Part shown: positions 15,093 to 23,344 of the stretch, in pieces | Numbering within the stretch: the first letter of the stretch is position 1 | How the letters are laid out: each line of letters opens with the position of its first letter | Assembly: GCF_049701115.1 (NCBI RefSeq) | Contig: NZ_JBNATX010000024.1 | Coordinates: 1-34,370, forward strand | DNA: 34,370 bases | Reading direction: 5' to 3' | From: Thermoanaerobacter sp049701115 | GTDB lineage: Bacteria; Bacillota; Thermoanaerobacteria; Thermoanaerobacterales; Thermoanaerobacteraceae | Notes under the pieces: generated by a model | Database searches by the model: none | Told to the model about the DNA's origin: nothing | The model's input: only the letters and a program-made list of their open reading frames with translations | Program-made: the position numbers and the translations under genes

Positions 15093-16160
15093 TTATTTTA
15101 AAATATAATTTGTCTTTATTGCAGCAATAGCCTTAATTCTTTCCTCTGCTACTCTGTCAGCAGCTTTATAAGTAGGTATATTTTCTTCTTTTGCCTTTTT
15201 GATGACACTTTTTATGGTATCGTATATCATAGAAGCCTTTCTCATAGCTCTTTCCCTGTTATAACCTGAGGGTTCTAGCTCATCGGCTACGTTTATGACT
15301 CCGCCCGCGTTTATTATATAATCAGGAACATATAAAATTCCCTTTTCTTGCAGTATATCTCCATGCTTTTCTTCTTTTAACTGGTTGTTAGCAGAACCTG
15401 CCACGATCTTGCACTTGAGCTGAGGGATTGTCTCATCGTTTATTATCCCACCCAAAGCACAAGGAGCAAAAATATCACAATCAACCCCATATATTTCCTC
15501 TGGCTTTACATATTCTGCACCAAACTCTTCTACGACCTTCTTTACATTTTCCTCAAATATGTCCGTAACGACGAGTTTGGCACCTGCCTCATAAAGATAC
15601 CTGGCAAGGGTATAGCCAACTTTTCCTACGCCTTGTATAGCCACTTTTCTACCTTTTAAATCAGCCGTCCCAAATACTTCTTCTGCAGCTGCCTGCATAC
15701 CTCTGTAAACCCCATAAGCAGTTACAGGAGAGGGATCCCCACTTGTTTCAGCAAGGCCAACCACGTGTTTTGTCTCATACCTCATGTATTCTACATCTTG
15801 TACAGTAATCCCAACATCTTCTCCTGTGATGAAACGTCCTTTCAAAGCCTCTATATACCTACCAAAGCTTCTAAAAAGCGCCTCTGTCTTGTCTTTTCTT
15901 GGATCCCCTATTATCACCGCTTTACCTCCGCCATAATTAAGACCTGCAGCAGCATTTTTATACGTCATTCCTCTTGCAAGCCTTAAAGCATCCTCCAATG
16001 CCTCTTCCTCTGTATTGTACATCCACATTCTTGTACCGCCAAGAGCAGGCCCTAATGTGGTGTCATGGATTACAATTATAGCCTTAAGGCTAGAAGTTTT
16101 GTCATAGCAAAAAATCACGTTTTCATAATCCTTAATTTGCATTTTTTCAAAAATTTTCAT
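15093..16160 (-). CDS. Leucine (branched-chain amino acid) dehydrogenase 2
   Basis: A second 355-residue leucine dehydrogenase, colinear with and very similar to the neighbour at 14006-15073, showing tandem duplication. Lys68 and Lys80 are conserved. The dinucleotide-binding motif is GVGKVG instead of GIGNVG, keeping the three glycines. The long frame starts at 16199 inside ptb2, but a GGGGGG site precedes the ATG at 16160 and this start aligns with the paralogue (MKIFEKM against MEIFKIM). It lies 22 bases after ptb2. Confidence 0.92.
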   Translation of the reverse strand: MKIFEKMQIKDYENVIFCYDKTSSLKAIIVIHDTTLGPALGGTRMWMYNTEEEALEDALRLARGMTYKNAAAGLNYGGGKAVIIGDPRKDKTEALFRSFGRYIEALKGRFITGEDVGITVQDVEYMRYETKHVVGLAETSGDPSPVTAYGVYRGMQAAAEEVFGTADLKGRKVAIQGVGKVGYTLARYLYEAGAKLVVTDIFEENVKKVVEEFGAEYVKPEEIYGVDCDIFAPCALGGIINDETIPQLKCKIVAGSANNQLKEEKHGDILQEKGILYVPDYIINAGGVINVADELEPSGYNRERAMRKASMIYDTIKSVIKKAKEENIPTYKAADRVAEERIKAIAAIKTNYILK

Positions 16161-16182
16161 TGAAAACCCCCCAGAAAAATTT

Positions 16183-17079
16183 TTACACATTAGAAGCAAG
16201 AGAAGCCAGCATTATAGAGTTAAACTTTGCATCGCTGGAATCCGCTCTTGAAGTCAGCACAATAGGTTTCTTTGCCCCCATTATTATACCTGCTATTTCC
16301 CTCTGAGCTATATAAGTAATGGCTTTATAAAGTATATTCCCTGCTTCTATGTCAGGAACAACAAGTATATCAGCGTTACCCGCAACAGGACTCACTATGC
16401 CTTTATGACGGGCAGCCTCAATAGATAATGCATTGTCTAAAGCCAAAGGTCCATCTATTATAGCTCCTTTTATCTGCCCTCTTTCGCTCATCTTTGAAAG
16501 TATAGCTGCATCAAGTGTAGCCTGCATATCTGGATTAACAGTTTCTACAGCTCCTAATATAGCAACTCTTGGAGCATCAATTCCAATCTGCTTCGCAACG
16601 TCTATAGCATTTAAAATTATATCTATCTTAACTTTTAAATCTGGTGCAATGTTCATTGCAGCATCCGTAAGTAATATAAGTCTTTCATAGGGTGATTCAA
16701 AAACTGCCACATGGCTTAAAGTTCTTCCTGTTCTCAACCCTATCTCTTTATCCAACACTACCTTTAATATTTCTGCAGTCTGTACAAGTCCTTTCATCAA
16801 TATATCAGCTTTGCCTTCGTTAACAAGTCTCACGGCTTCGCGGCAAGCATCCAAGTTGCTCTTCGCCTCAACTATTTCATGGTCTTTCAAAGACATTCCT
16901 ATAGAGGAAGCAATTCTCTCGATCTTTTCTTTATCTCCAACTAAAATAGCCCTCACTATCCCCTTTTCATGAGCCTCTTTAATCGCTTCCAAAACATCTT
17001 CATCAGCTGCTTGGGCTACAGCTATAACTTTAGGCGGCAAATTTTTTACATGCTCGTAAAGTTCAGCAAACGTCCTCAT
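16183..17079 (-). CDS. ptb: Phosphate butyryltransferase (copy 2)
   Basis: A 298-residue phosphate acetyl/butyryltransferase-family enzyme with VAVAQAADEDVLEAI-type N-terminus, SHVAVFESP, LTDAAMNIAPD, DGPLALDNA and C-terminal ADSSDAKFNSIMLA. It converts acyl-CoA and phosphate to acyl phosphate and CoA. The ATG follows GAGGTGTTGCT, 12 bases after buk2. It differs clearly from copy 1, so the two pairs may differ in acyl-chain preference. Confidence 0.93.
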   Translation of the reverse strand: MRTFAELYEHVKNLPPKVIAVAQAADEDVLEAIKEAHEKGIVRAILVGDKEKIERIASSIGMSLKDHEIVEAKSNLDACREAVRLVNEGKADILMKGLVQTAEILKVVLDKEIGLRTGRTLSHVAVFESPYERLILLTDAAMNIAPDLKVKIDIILNAIDVAKQIGIDAPRVAILGAVETVNPDMQATLDAAILSKMSERGQIKGAIIDGPLALDNALSIEAARHKGIVSPVAGNADILVVPDIEAGNILYKAITYIAQREIAGIIMGAKKPIVLTSRADSSDAKFNSIMLASLASNV

Positions 17080-17091
17080 AGCAACACCTCA

Positions 17092-18156
17092 TCAGCCATA
17101 AATTTTTGGAACCTCCTGTCCTCTCAACACCCTCAAAGCTCCATCCCTCAAAGCTTCCATTTCATCTCCACCAGGATATAAAGTAATCGGAGCAATAAAA
17201 CCTACCATATCAATTATTATCTCTATCAATGGTTTAGAATAAGCAAGCCCTCCTGTGAGAATAATAGTCCTTACATCCCCCTTTAGCACTGCAGCCATTC
17301 TGCCTATCTCCTTGGCGATTTGATAGGCCATAGCCTCAAAAACTAATTTAGCCTTTTTATCTCCAGCTTCTATTCTCTTTACTACTTCTCTGGCATCATT
17401 CGTGCCAAGATGTGCCACAAGCCCCCCCATCCCTACAATTTTCTTTTTCATCTCATCAAAAGTGTATTTCCCCGAATAACACATCTCTACAACCCTCATG
17501 GAGGGAAGGCTCCCAGTCCTCTCAGGTGAAAAAGGCCCCATTTGGTTAGCATTATTAACATCTACAATCCTGCCTCTTTTTATAGCTGCTACAGAAATTC
17601 CTCCTCCCATGTGAGCTACAATCATACTAAGCTCTTCTTCTTTTAGATTGTTTTCCCTAGCATATCTGTGTATACAGGCTTTGATGTTTAAAGCATGCGA
17701 CTGACTTTTCCGTGGAAGTTCAGGAAGACCAGAGATTCTTGCCACATCCTCCATTTCGTCCACTGCTACAGGGTCAAGAGTATAAACAGGTATCCCATAT
17801 GGATCTGCCAAAGTCCTACCTATTATCCCGCCGAGATTTGAAGGATGTTCTCCGCCAACTCCTTTTTTTAAATCTTCCAGCATAATATCGTTTACAAGAT
17901 AGGTACCACTTTCAACTGGTTTTATCAGACCACCCCTCACCACAATAGCGGATAAATCTGAAACCTTAATCCCATTCTCATCCATCCATCTATTTATTGC
18001 CTCCAACCGCAAATCTAACTGCTCAATCACATTTTTATAAGTTTTTAAAGTTTCTACGTCGTGGGTTACGTCAGAACGTAATATTTCTTTCTCATCTTCA
18101 TAAAGAGCCACTTTAGTGGAAGTAGAACCTGGGTTGATCACCAACACCTTGAACAA
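17092..18156 (-). CDS. buk: Butyrate kinase (copy 2)
   Basis: A 354-residue acyl kinase beginning MFKVLVINPGSTSTKVALY. It also has VVRGGLIKPVESGTY, AHMGGGISVAA, GPFSPERTGS and LTGGLAYSK. Longer frames exist from a TTG at 18180 and a GTG at 18165, but GGTGA lies five bases before the TTG at 18156, and family members begin at this point, so I chose it with moderate confidence. First gene of buk2-ptb2-ldh2-ldh1, behind a promoter with a perfect TTGACA. Confidence 0.92.
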   Translation of the reverse strand: MFKVLVINPGSTSTKVALYEDEKEILRSDVTHDVETLKTYKNVIEQLDLRLEAINRWMDENGIKVSDLSAIVVRGGLIKPVESGTYLVNDIMLEDLKKGVGGEHPSNLGGIIGRTLADPYGIPVYTLDPVAVDEMEDVARISGLPELPRKSQSHALNIKACIHRYARENNLKEEELSMIVAHMGGGISVAAIKRGRIVDVNNANQMGPFSPERTGSLPSMRVVEMCYSGKYTFDEMKKKIVGMGGLVAHLGTNDAREVVKRIEAGDKKAKLVFEAMAYQIAKEIGRMAAVLKGDVRTIILTGGLAYSKPLIEIIIDMVGFIAPITLYPGGDEMEALRDGALRVLRGQEVPKIYG

Positions 18157-18214
18157 CAGGCTCACCCGCCCTTTCGCCAAACTTTTTTGCGTCTCTTAAA
18201 AAATTTTTACCCTT

Positions 18215-18243
18215 ACAATATTTTAATTCTACATGTTTGTCAA
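18215..18243 (-). promoter_or_regulatory. Sigma-A type promoter for the buk2-ptb2-ldh2-ldh1 operon
   Basis: Minus strand: TTGACA (18238-18243), a 17-base spacer, TATTGT (18215-18220). The rest of the 160-base gap between cdaR and buk2 is very AT-rich. I saw no sigma-54 GG-N10-GC element there, unlike the Bacillus subtilis bkd operon. Confidence 0.6.
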
Positions 18244-18320
18244 AAATCCTTCTTTTTGATTAAAAATTTTTTATAACAACTTTATATTTTGTGGAATTGA
18301 TAGATTTTTGGAAAAATTGA

Positions 18321-18342
18321 TAGGCGGGAAATTCCCCGCCTA
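18321..18342 (-). terminator. Terminator of cdaA-cdaR
   Basis: An 8-bp stem, TAGGCGGG with CCCGCCTA, has the TAG stop codon of cdaR as the start of its 5' arm on the minus strand. It is followed on that strand by TCAATTTTTCC. Confidence 0.75.
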
Positions 18343-19530
18343 CTGAATTACAACATTAACCTTTTCTGGACGAATCTTAAGTATATTTACATTAAGGCCT
18401 GTATTTACGTTAACTGTAAGAGTATAATTGCCTGCCGATAGGTTAGAAACATCTACGTACGCCGTGAAGTCAGTAGCAGTAGCACCCGTCACTACGTTTT
18501 CGGGTCCTGATATCGTAATTACTATCTCTGGATTTTGAACTGTAACGTTCTTGTTTTCTGCCCCTCTTACTTCTATGTTTGTTATGGTCACATCTTTTGT
18601 GACTATTTTCTGTATATCTATATAAACTTTAGCATTTATATCGCTTTTTACAAGTTTCACTCCATCAGGTAGATCAAAAGGCACTGTCTCAGTAACAGGT
18701 GCATTTCGTCCTGTTATATCAATCTGTTTGGTGTTTATAGACTTTATCGTATTTAAAACATTCTCATCCCCGGTTACATAAACATATTCCGGAAGCACGT
18801 TTATAGAAGCCACCATATATCCATCTTGAGGTTTACCAAATATTTTAGGTGTCACAGGAACTCTAATAGACTTGCTGACAGGAATATAAACTTCAACAAG
18901 GCTTGGCGTGACAGTTACTCCTTTTACTTCTTTTCCTTCTCTGTCTACAGGTATGGCTGGAACAGAGATTTTTATATCTTCTTTTTTGTAAGACACATTC
19001 ACTTGAGCGATCACACTCTTCACAAGATTTACCTTGCTTTCGGGGCCCACCACCATCACTTCACCAGGAGTAGCAACCGCTGGTTGCATGGCGTACCCAT
19101 CCATGACATTTCCCACTACTTTTACCATAACAGGCATTTGAATTTTAGCAATCGTATCCACATCCACTTTTATCTCGGGAGGAATAATAGAAACCAAAGA
19201 GACATTTTTGGGAAGTCCTTCTATTCTTACGGGAATCACATTTATACCTTTAGAAACAACACGGCTTAAATCTGCATAAGCACTTATATTTTGTGCAGCT
19301 ATATTAAGTACATCACTTCTTCTTCCCCTCACCTTTACATTTACGGTATATCCTTTTTCCTCTAAAAGAGTCAAACCTTTCTTTTCTAAAGTATCCACAT
19401 TTATAAGCTTTACAGGCACATTGCTGATTTCATATGGAATTTCTGGATTTTCCTCTCCCATCACATAAAGCCACAATAAAAAAGCCAAAATAAGCGACAG
19501 GAGTTTTATGGTAAAATTCTTAGTCAGCAT
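18340..19530 (-). CDS. cdaR: CdaA regulatory protein, YbbR-repeat
   Basis: A 396-residue protein with an N-terminal membrane anchor (about 8-25, LLSLILAFLLWLYV) and about four extracytoplasmic YbbR-like repeats over residues 35-395, recognisable from repeated VxVxGPE and PxxVxV strands. In Firmicutes CdaR binds and modulates the diadenylate cyclase CdaA. The ATG is within the end of cdaA (11-base overlap) behind GGGGGAAC. The usual next gene in many Firmicutes is glmM, but here glmM is about 13 kb away. Confidence 0.93.
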   Translation of the reverse strand: MLTKNFTIKLLSLILAFLLWLYVMGEENPEIPYEISNVPVKLINVDTLEKKGLTLLEEKGYTVNVKVRGRRSDVLNIAAQNISAYADLSRVVSKGINVIPVRIEGLPKNVSLVSIIPPEIKVDVDTIAKIQMPVMVKVVGNVMDGYAMQPAVATPGEVMVVGPESKVNLVKSVIAQVNVSYKKEDIKISVPAIPVDREGKEVKGVTVTPSLVEVYIPVSKSIRVPVTPKIFGKPQDGYMVASINVLPEYVYVTGDENVLNTIKSINTKQIDITGRNAPVTETVPFDLPDGVKLVKSDINAKVYIDIQKIVTKDVTITNIEVRGAENKNVTVQNPEIVITISGPENVVTGATATDFTAYVDVSNLSAGNYTLTVNVNTGLNVNILKIRPEKVNVVIQ

Positions 19531-20353
19531 GTTTGTTCCCCCATTTTCTCCATACCGGTTTCTTGTTGTCTTTTACATCTAAGATGCTAGACAAGACTTC
19601 TTTTAAAGTCTTAGGGTCAAGATGACGAGAAAGCCTACCATTTTGGGCAAGAGAAATAGCACCGGTTTCCTCAGAAACAACTACAGCAATAGCATCAGAA
19701 ATCTCCGTTACTCCCAAAGCAGCCCTATGCCTTGTACCAAGTTCACTGCTTAAATTCTGATTGTCTGTAAGTGGAAGAAAACATCCTGCCGCCATTATTC
19801 GATCTCCTCTTATGATGACAGCTCCATCGTGCAAAGGAGTATTCGGAATAAAAGTATTTATCAGAAGCTCACTGGAAATTTTAGAATCCATAGCTATACC
19901 TGTCTCAATTATCTCATTTAACCCCGTCTCCCTTTCAATTACAATAAGAGCCCCTATCTTAGAACGTGAAAGATACTGAACAGCGTCACATATCTCTCCT
20001 ATTACTTCTGACATGTCCTTCTCATCTTCATTGAAAAAGAAAAAATTTTTCCCTAAAAAGCCGCTTCTCCCTAAAGATTCCAATCCTCTTCTAAGCTCCG
20101 GTTGAAAAACAATCAAAAGTGCAATCACTCCAACAGTCATAGCATTCCTCAGAATATAATTAACCGTTCGAAGTTGCAACCATTCGCTCAGCTTAGTAAT
20201 TATAATCAATACGGCAAGCCCTTTTAAAAGCTGTTCCGCCCTCGTCTTGTGTATCACAAGTATGAGTCTGTAAAGAACATAGGCTATTATCAATATATCC
20301 ACTATATCATTAATCCGCATTGTTTTTATTATGTCTATAAGTCCAGTGAACAA
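19520..20353 (-). CDS. cdaA: Diadenylate cyclase (c-di-AMP synthase)
   Basis: A membrane enzyme making cyclic di-AMP from two ATP. Three hydrophobic helices fill the first 85 or so residues, followed by a DAC domain with the catalytic DGA (176-178) and RHR (208-210) motifs, both intact. The longest frame starts at a GTG at 20362, but that GTG forms part of the AGAGGTGA ribosome site for a TTG at 20353, giving 277 residues; the start is uncertain by three codons. c-di-AMP controls potassium uptake and wall homeostasis in Firmicutes. The neighbouring BON and Usp genes may be related to this signal. Confidence 0.93.
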   Translation of the reverse strand: MFTGLIDIIKTMRINDIVDILIIAYVLYRLILVIHKTRAEQLLKGLAVLIIITKLSEWLQLRTVNYILRNAMTVGVIALLIVFQPELRRGLESLGRSGFLGKNFFFFNEDEKDMSEVIGEICDAVQYLSRSKIGALIVIERETGLNEIIETGIAMDSKISSELLINTFIPNTPLHDGAVIIRGDRIMAAGCFLPLTDNQNLSSELGTRHRAALGVTEISDAIAVVVSEETGAISLAQNGRLSRHLDPKTLKEVLSSILDVKDNKKPVWRKWGNKHAD

Positions 20354-20470
20354 AAAATTCACCTCTCAAAGCTTTTGTAATAAGTTACTCATATTAATTA
20401 TACAACAATTTCGGATAAAAAATAATTTAGTTGGGAAAATTATTTTAAAGGAAAAAGAGGAGGGTCACGA
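20353..20470. promoter_or_regulatory. Divergent promoter region between cdaA and the BON gene
   Basis: On the minus strand TTGTATAAT (around 20396-20404) gives an extended -10 for cdaA with a poor -35. On the plus strand TTGTAA, a 17-base spacer and TTATAC (about 20376-20404) could serve the BON gene. The two overlap, which might allow mutual interference. Assignment is tentative. Confidence 0.35.
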
Positions 20471-20694
20471 TGAAGACAAATGAAAAAGAAAAAGACCAGC
20501 TTATTGTAAACTCGGTCATACAAAAGCTTTCTCGTTATGATTTAAATTTACCAGATTTAGTTATTACAGCAGATAATGGTATAATAATGCTTAAAGGTTA
20601 CGTTAAAAATTCAGAACAGAAAAAACTTTTAAGCCAAATCGCAGAAAGTGTAGAAGGAGTAAAGGAAATAATAAATGAAGTAAAAATCAGGTAG
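20470..20694 (+). CDS. Stand-alone BON-domain protein
   Basis: A 74-residue cytoplasmic protein made of a single BON domain (about 8-74): an N-terminal helix, LVITADNGIIMLKGYVKN strands, and the closing VEGVKEIINEVKI. BON domains are thought to bind membranes or small ligands, and one BON-LysM protein in E. coli (Kbp) senses potassium. No signal peptide is present. GAGGAGGG precedes the ATG. It is one of only three plus-strand genes, divergent from cdaA and convergent with the Usp gene at 20705, with only 10 bases between their ends. Confidence 0.85.
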   Translation: MKTNEKEKDQLIVNSVIQKLSRYDLNLPDLVITADNGIIMLKGYVKNSEQKKLLSQIAESVEGVKEIINEVKIR

Positions 20695-20704
20695 AAGTCA
20701 AAAA

Positions 20705-21118
20705 CTACTCCACGACTTCTACCCTTATGTTGTTCTTCATTGCTTCTTTTTTTAAAGGATTTACAACATCCCCATGTAATATCACATCCAGAGCGGACCT
20801 CAAAGATTTCCCAACTATTATTTCCGTTATGCTATTCTCCCTTGCAAATTCGGCAAGAGTCTTTGAAATCTTCTTGCCGACTAAGATAGATACTCTCCCT
20901 CCTAACTTTTGTGCCATATCGAAAATTTCAAGTAAAACCTGATTTTCTTTTAAGTCCTGTGATATATCGCTATTTTTGTTAACGTATACAACGCAAAACT
21001 CACCATTGGTTTCTTTTGCCCTTTGGGCTCCCCTCTCAACAAGCCTGCGTGAACTTTTCTGAGGTGTTATGCACACCATGATCCTATTCTTCACGCTAGG
21101 CTCGTAACTAAGTACCAT
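20705..21118 (-). CDS. Stand-alone Usp-domain protein, KdpD-type
   Basis: A 137-residue universal-stress-protein domain whose closest pattern is the Usp domain inside the potassium sensor kinase KdpD: NRIMVCITPQKSSRRLVERG at the start, TLAEFARENSITEIIVGKS in the middle and NPLKKEA near the end. No histidine kinase or membrane part is attached and no kdp genes are in the window. In Staphylococcus the KdpD Usp domain binds c-di-AMP, so its place two genes from cdaA is suggestive. A weak GAAAGGGG site lies 11 bases before the ATG. Confidence 0.85.
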   Translation of the reverse strand: MVLSYEPSVKNRIMVCITPQKSSRRLVERGAQRAKETNGEFCVVYVNKNSDISQDLKENQVLLEIFDMAQKLGGRVSILVGKKISKTLAEFARENSITEIIVGKSLRSALDVILHGDVVNPLKKEAMKNNIRVEVVE

Positions 21119-21163
21119 TTTTCAAAAACCCCTTTCAGGCATATATTCGCCCTTCTATAATTA

Positions 21164-23344
21164 TTATATGCGAAGAATTCTTTTTATGTCAAACTTCCCT
21201 CTTTTATTTAAACTGTCAAAAAACTCCTTCATTCTTTTTATTTCTCCCGCGCTTGGCTCTTTAGAACCGTAGACAATCCTATTATATATATCGGTAATTT
21301 CTTCAAAATCTTCATATCCTGCTTCTGCTACACGTTTCCCATATTCTACAGTTGTTTCAAAATCCCCCATTTTAAGACCTTCCTTAGAAAGTTCTTTAAC
21401 CATCTTGTCATAATAATATATAATAATGTTTTTTTCATGTTTATAGATTTCTCTCTTCTTTCTTAAGTTTATGAGAATCCAAACAAACACCCCCAATAAT
21501 ACAGCTAGGAATACAAAACCAACTGCAATCTTTATTAATTTCGATTTTCTATCTATACCTACCGCCTCGGAAGAGGAAGAAACGCCTTTTTCTTCTGGTA
21601 ATAACACTTCCCCGGAATCTTTGGAAGTTACCTCCTTTTTATTGTCAGGCAAAATATCCTCCCCGTATAGGTCAGAAGAGCTGGAAGACAAAAATATGGG
21701 AAATTCAATAGAAGGATAATAAGGAGTTGGCTCAAAAGTAATCCATCCATAATCGTCAAAGTAAACTTCTACCCACGAATGGGCTTCAGCTGTTGTAACC
21801 ACATATTCCCCCATTTTGTCCGTAAAATGGGGCATTTTAAATCCCACTACATATCTTGTTGGAATCCCAATCGTCCTTAACATAACAGCCATAGCAGTAG
21901 CATAGTGAGTACAGTAACCCTTTTTTAGGTCAAAAAGAAAATAATCTACAAAATCCCTACCAGCAGGAGTAGGAGGAACATGAAGTGAATAGGGTAATTG
22001 TCTCAGGTATCCCTCTACAGCCTTTACTTTATCGTACTGATTTTTCGCATCTTTTGTAATAAAGTAAGCTAGCTCTTTTACCCTCTCAGGAAGCTCTGAA
22101 GGGTAGGAAAGATATCTTTTTCTGTCTTCTTCGCTCAAACTTGTACTTCCCTTTTCTTTTAAATCTTTTAAATCTATATAGGGTTTAAGATACGTCACCA
22201 CATAAGACTCTCCGGTGCCATGGGAAGTCTTTGCTTTTAAATTAAAATTGTCTTTTTCGTAATAAAAGGCATCACTTATCTTATAGGGCTGCCAAGGTGA
22301 AAATAAAATATCAGACTTTATATTCACAGGGATTATTTTTAAACTTTTCACTTGGTATTTCACTTTTTCATTAAAAGTAACTGGTAATACTTCTCCCGCC
22401 TCTTCATATTTATACTGCTGATTGTAATTTGCCCATCTGCTTTTTCCCAAAGGTGAAGTGATATATTGGTCATATACTAAGCCTCTTAAATAAGTCGCCT
22501 CATCCCCAATAACCTTCATCACAACAGAATTTGACGCTTTTATAGGTCCTCCTAAATCAGCTGCAAAGGAGAAAAAGGTCTCCTCTGCAGGCTCTCCTTC
22601 TTCCCTTCCGACACCATTCCGCCACTCCCTTGTAAAAGGAAAAGTATCGTAAAACCATTCTTCCAGCTTGTCCCATTTCAAAGGACTAAAGGCCTTTGGC
22701 ATAAGTTCAGCCCCAAAAGCACTTATAGAAGAGAAAAAAATTACTATAACTAGAAAAACAGAAATAGGTCCCCTTGCTCCATTTCTTTTGAAATAATTTT
22801 TAACACCAAGGTCCGTAAAGCAAAGAAGAATATAAACCATCAAATAAACATAAGCTTTGTCAACGTAATTATACCATTGAATAACAAAAAACATCATACC
22901 CAGAAACAGAGTCAAAAACCAGTTTTTCATCAAGCCATTCACCAAAGTCATCATAAAAGCCGCAATCCCAGCGGTTATAAACAAGGTAAAAACTTTATAT
23001 TTTTCTGTAAGAAGATAAAAATCCCAGGAAGAAGGGGCTTGATTCATATATATAATTATCCACCTAAAAAAACCTTCAATATAGAGAAAAACATCTATCA
23101 ATATATCTCTGTAGCCAAAAAAGAGGATAAAATCCACTACAAGGATTAAAGTAAGCAAAAGCATAAGAAGAAAGGGCCTTCTAAAAAGAAAATAAAAGGT
23201 AACTGTAAAAATTACTGTTACTATTACAACGTATAACCACCAAAAGTGAAATTTAAATCCCTCTAAGGCTGAAAAAACTACCACCAAAGAAAGGGCTGCA
23301 TTAATAAAATTTTCATACAGGTTTTCTCTTAACCTCCTATTCAT
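21164..23344 (-). CDS. TgpA-like membrane transglutaminase-domain protein
   Basis: A 726-residue membrane protein. The first 215 residues contain about six hydrophobic segments. A large extracytoplasmic part contains a transglutaminase/protease core with Cys478 (KGYCTHYATAM), His522 (AEAHSWVEVYFDDYGW) and an acidic FEPTP end. A single membrane segment follows (about 605-628), then a cytoplasmic DUF4129-like tail. The catalytic triad looks complete. GGAGGA precedes the ATG at 23344; the GTG at 23350 overlaps that site. It overlaps the DUF58 gene and completes the common moxR-DUF58-tgpA set, whose substrate is unknown. Confidence 0.88.
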   Translation of the reverse strand: MNRRLRENLYENFINAALSLVVVFSALEGFKFHFWWLYVVIVTVIFTVTFYFLFRRPFLLMLLLTLILVVDFILFFGYRDILIDVFLYIEGFFRWIIIYMNQAPSSWDFYLLTEKYKVFTLFITAGIAAFMMTLVNGLMKNWFLTLFLGMMFFVIQWYNYVDKAYVYLMVYILLCFTDLGVKNYFKRNGARGPISVFLVIVIFFSSISAFGAELMPKAFSPLKWDKLEEWFYDTFPFTREWRNGVGREEGEPAEETFFSFAADLGGPIKASNSVVMKVIGDEATYLRGLVYDQYITSPLGKSRWANYNQQYKYEEAGEVLPVTFNEKVKYQVKSLKIIPVNIKSDILFSPWQPYKISDAFYYEKDNFNLKAKTSHGTGESYVVTYLKPYIDLKDLKEKGSTSLSEEDRKRYLSYPSELPERVKELAYFITKDAKNQYDKVKAVEGYLRQLPYSLHVPPTPAGRDFVDYFLFDLKKGYCTHYATAMAVMLRTIGIPTRYVVGFKMPHFTDKMGEYVVTTAEAHSWVEVYFDDYGWITFEPTPYYPSIEFPIFLSSSSSDLYGEDILPDNKKEVTSKDSGEVLLPEEKGVSSSSEAVGIDRKSKLIKIAVGFVFLAVLLGVFVWILINLRKKREIYKHEKNIIIYYYDKMVKELSKEGLKMGDFETTVEYGKRVAEAGYEDFEEITDIYNRIVYGSKEPSAGEIKRMKEFFDSLNKRGKFDIKRILRI

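Noticed and set aside
18157..18339. Possible riboswitch, T-box or sigma-54 promoter before buk2
   Set aside because: The gap is AT-rich with only a sigma-A promoter; no T-box-like conserved stem or GG-N10-GC element was seen.
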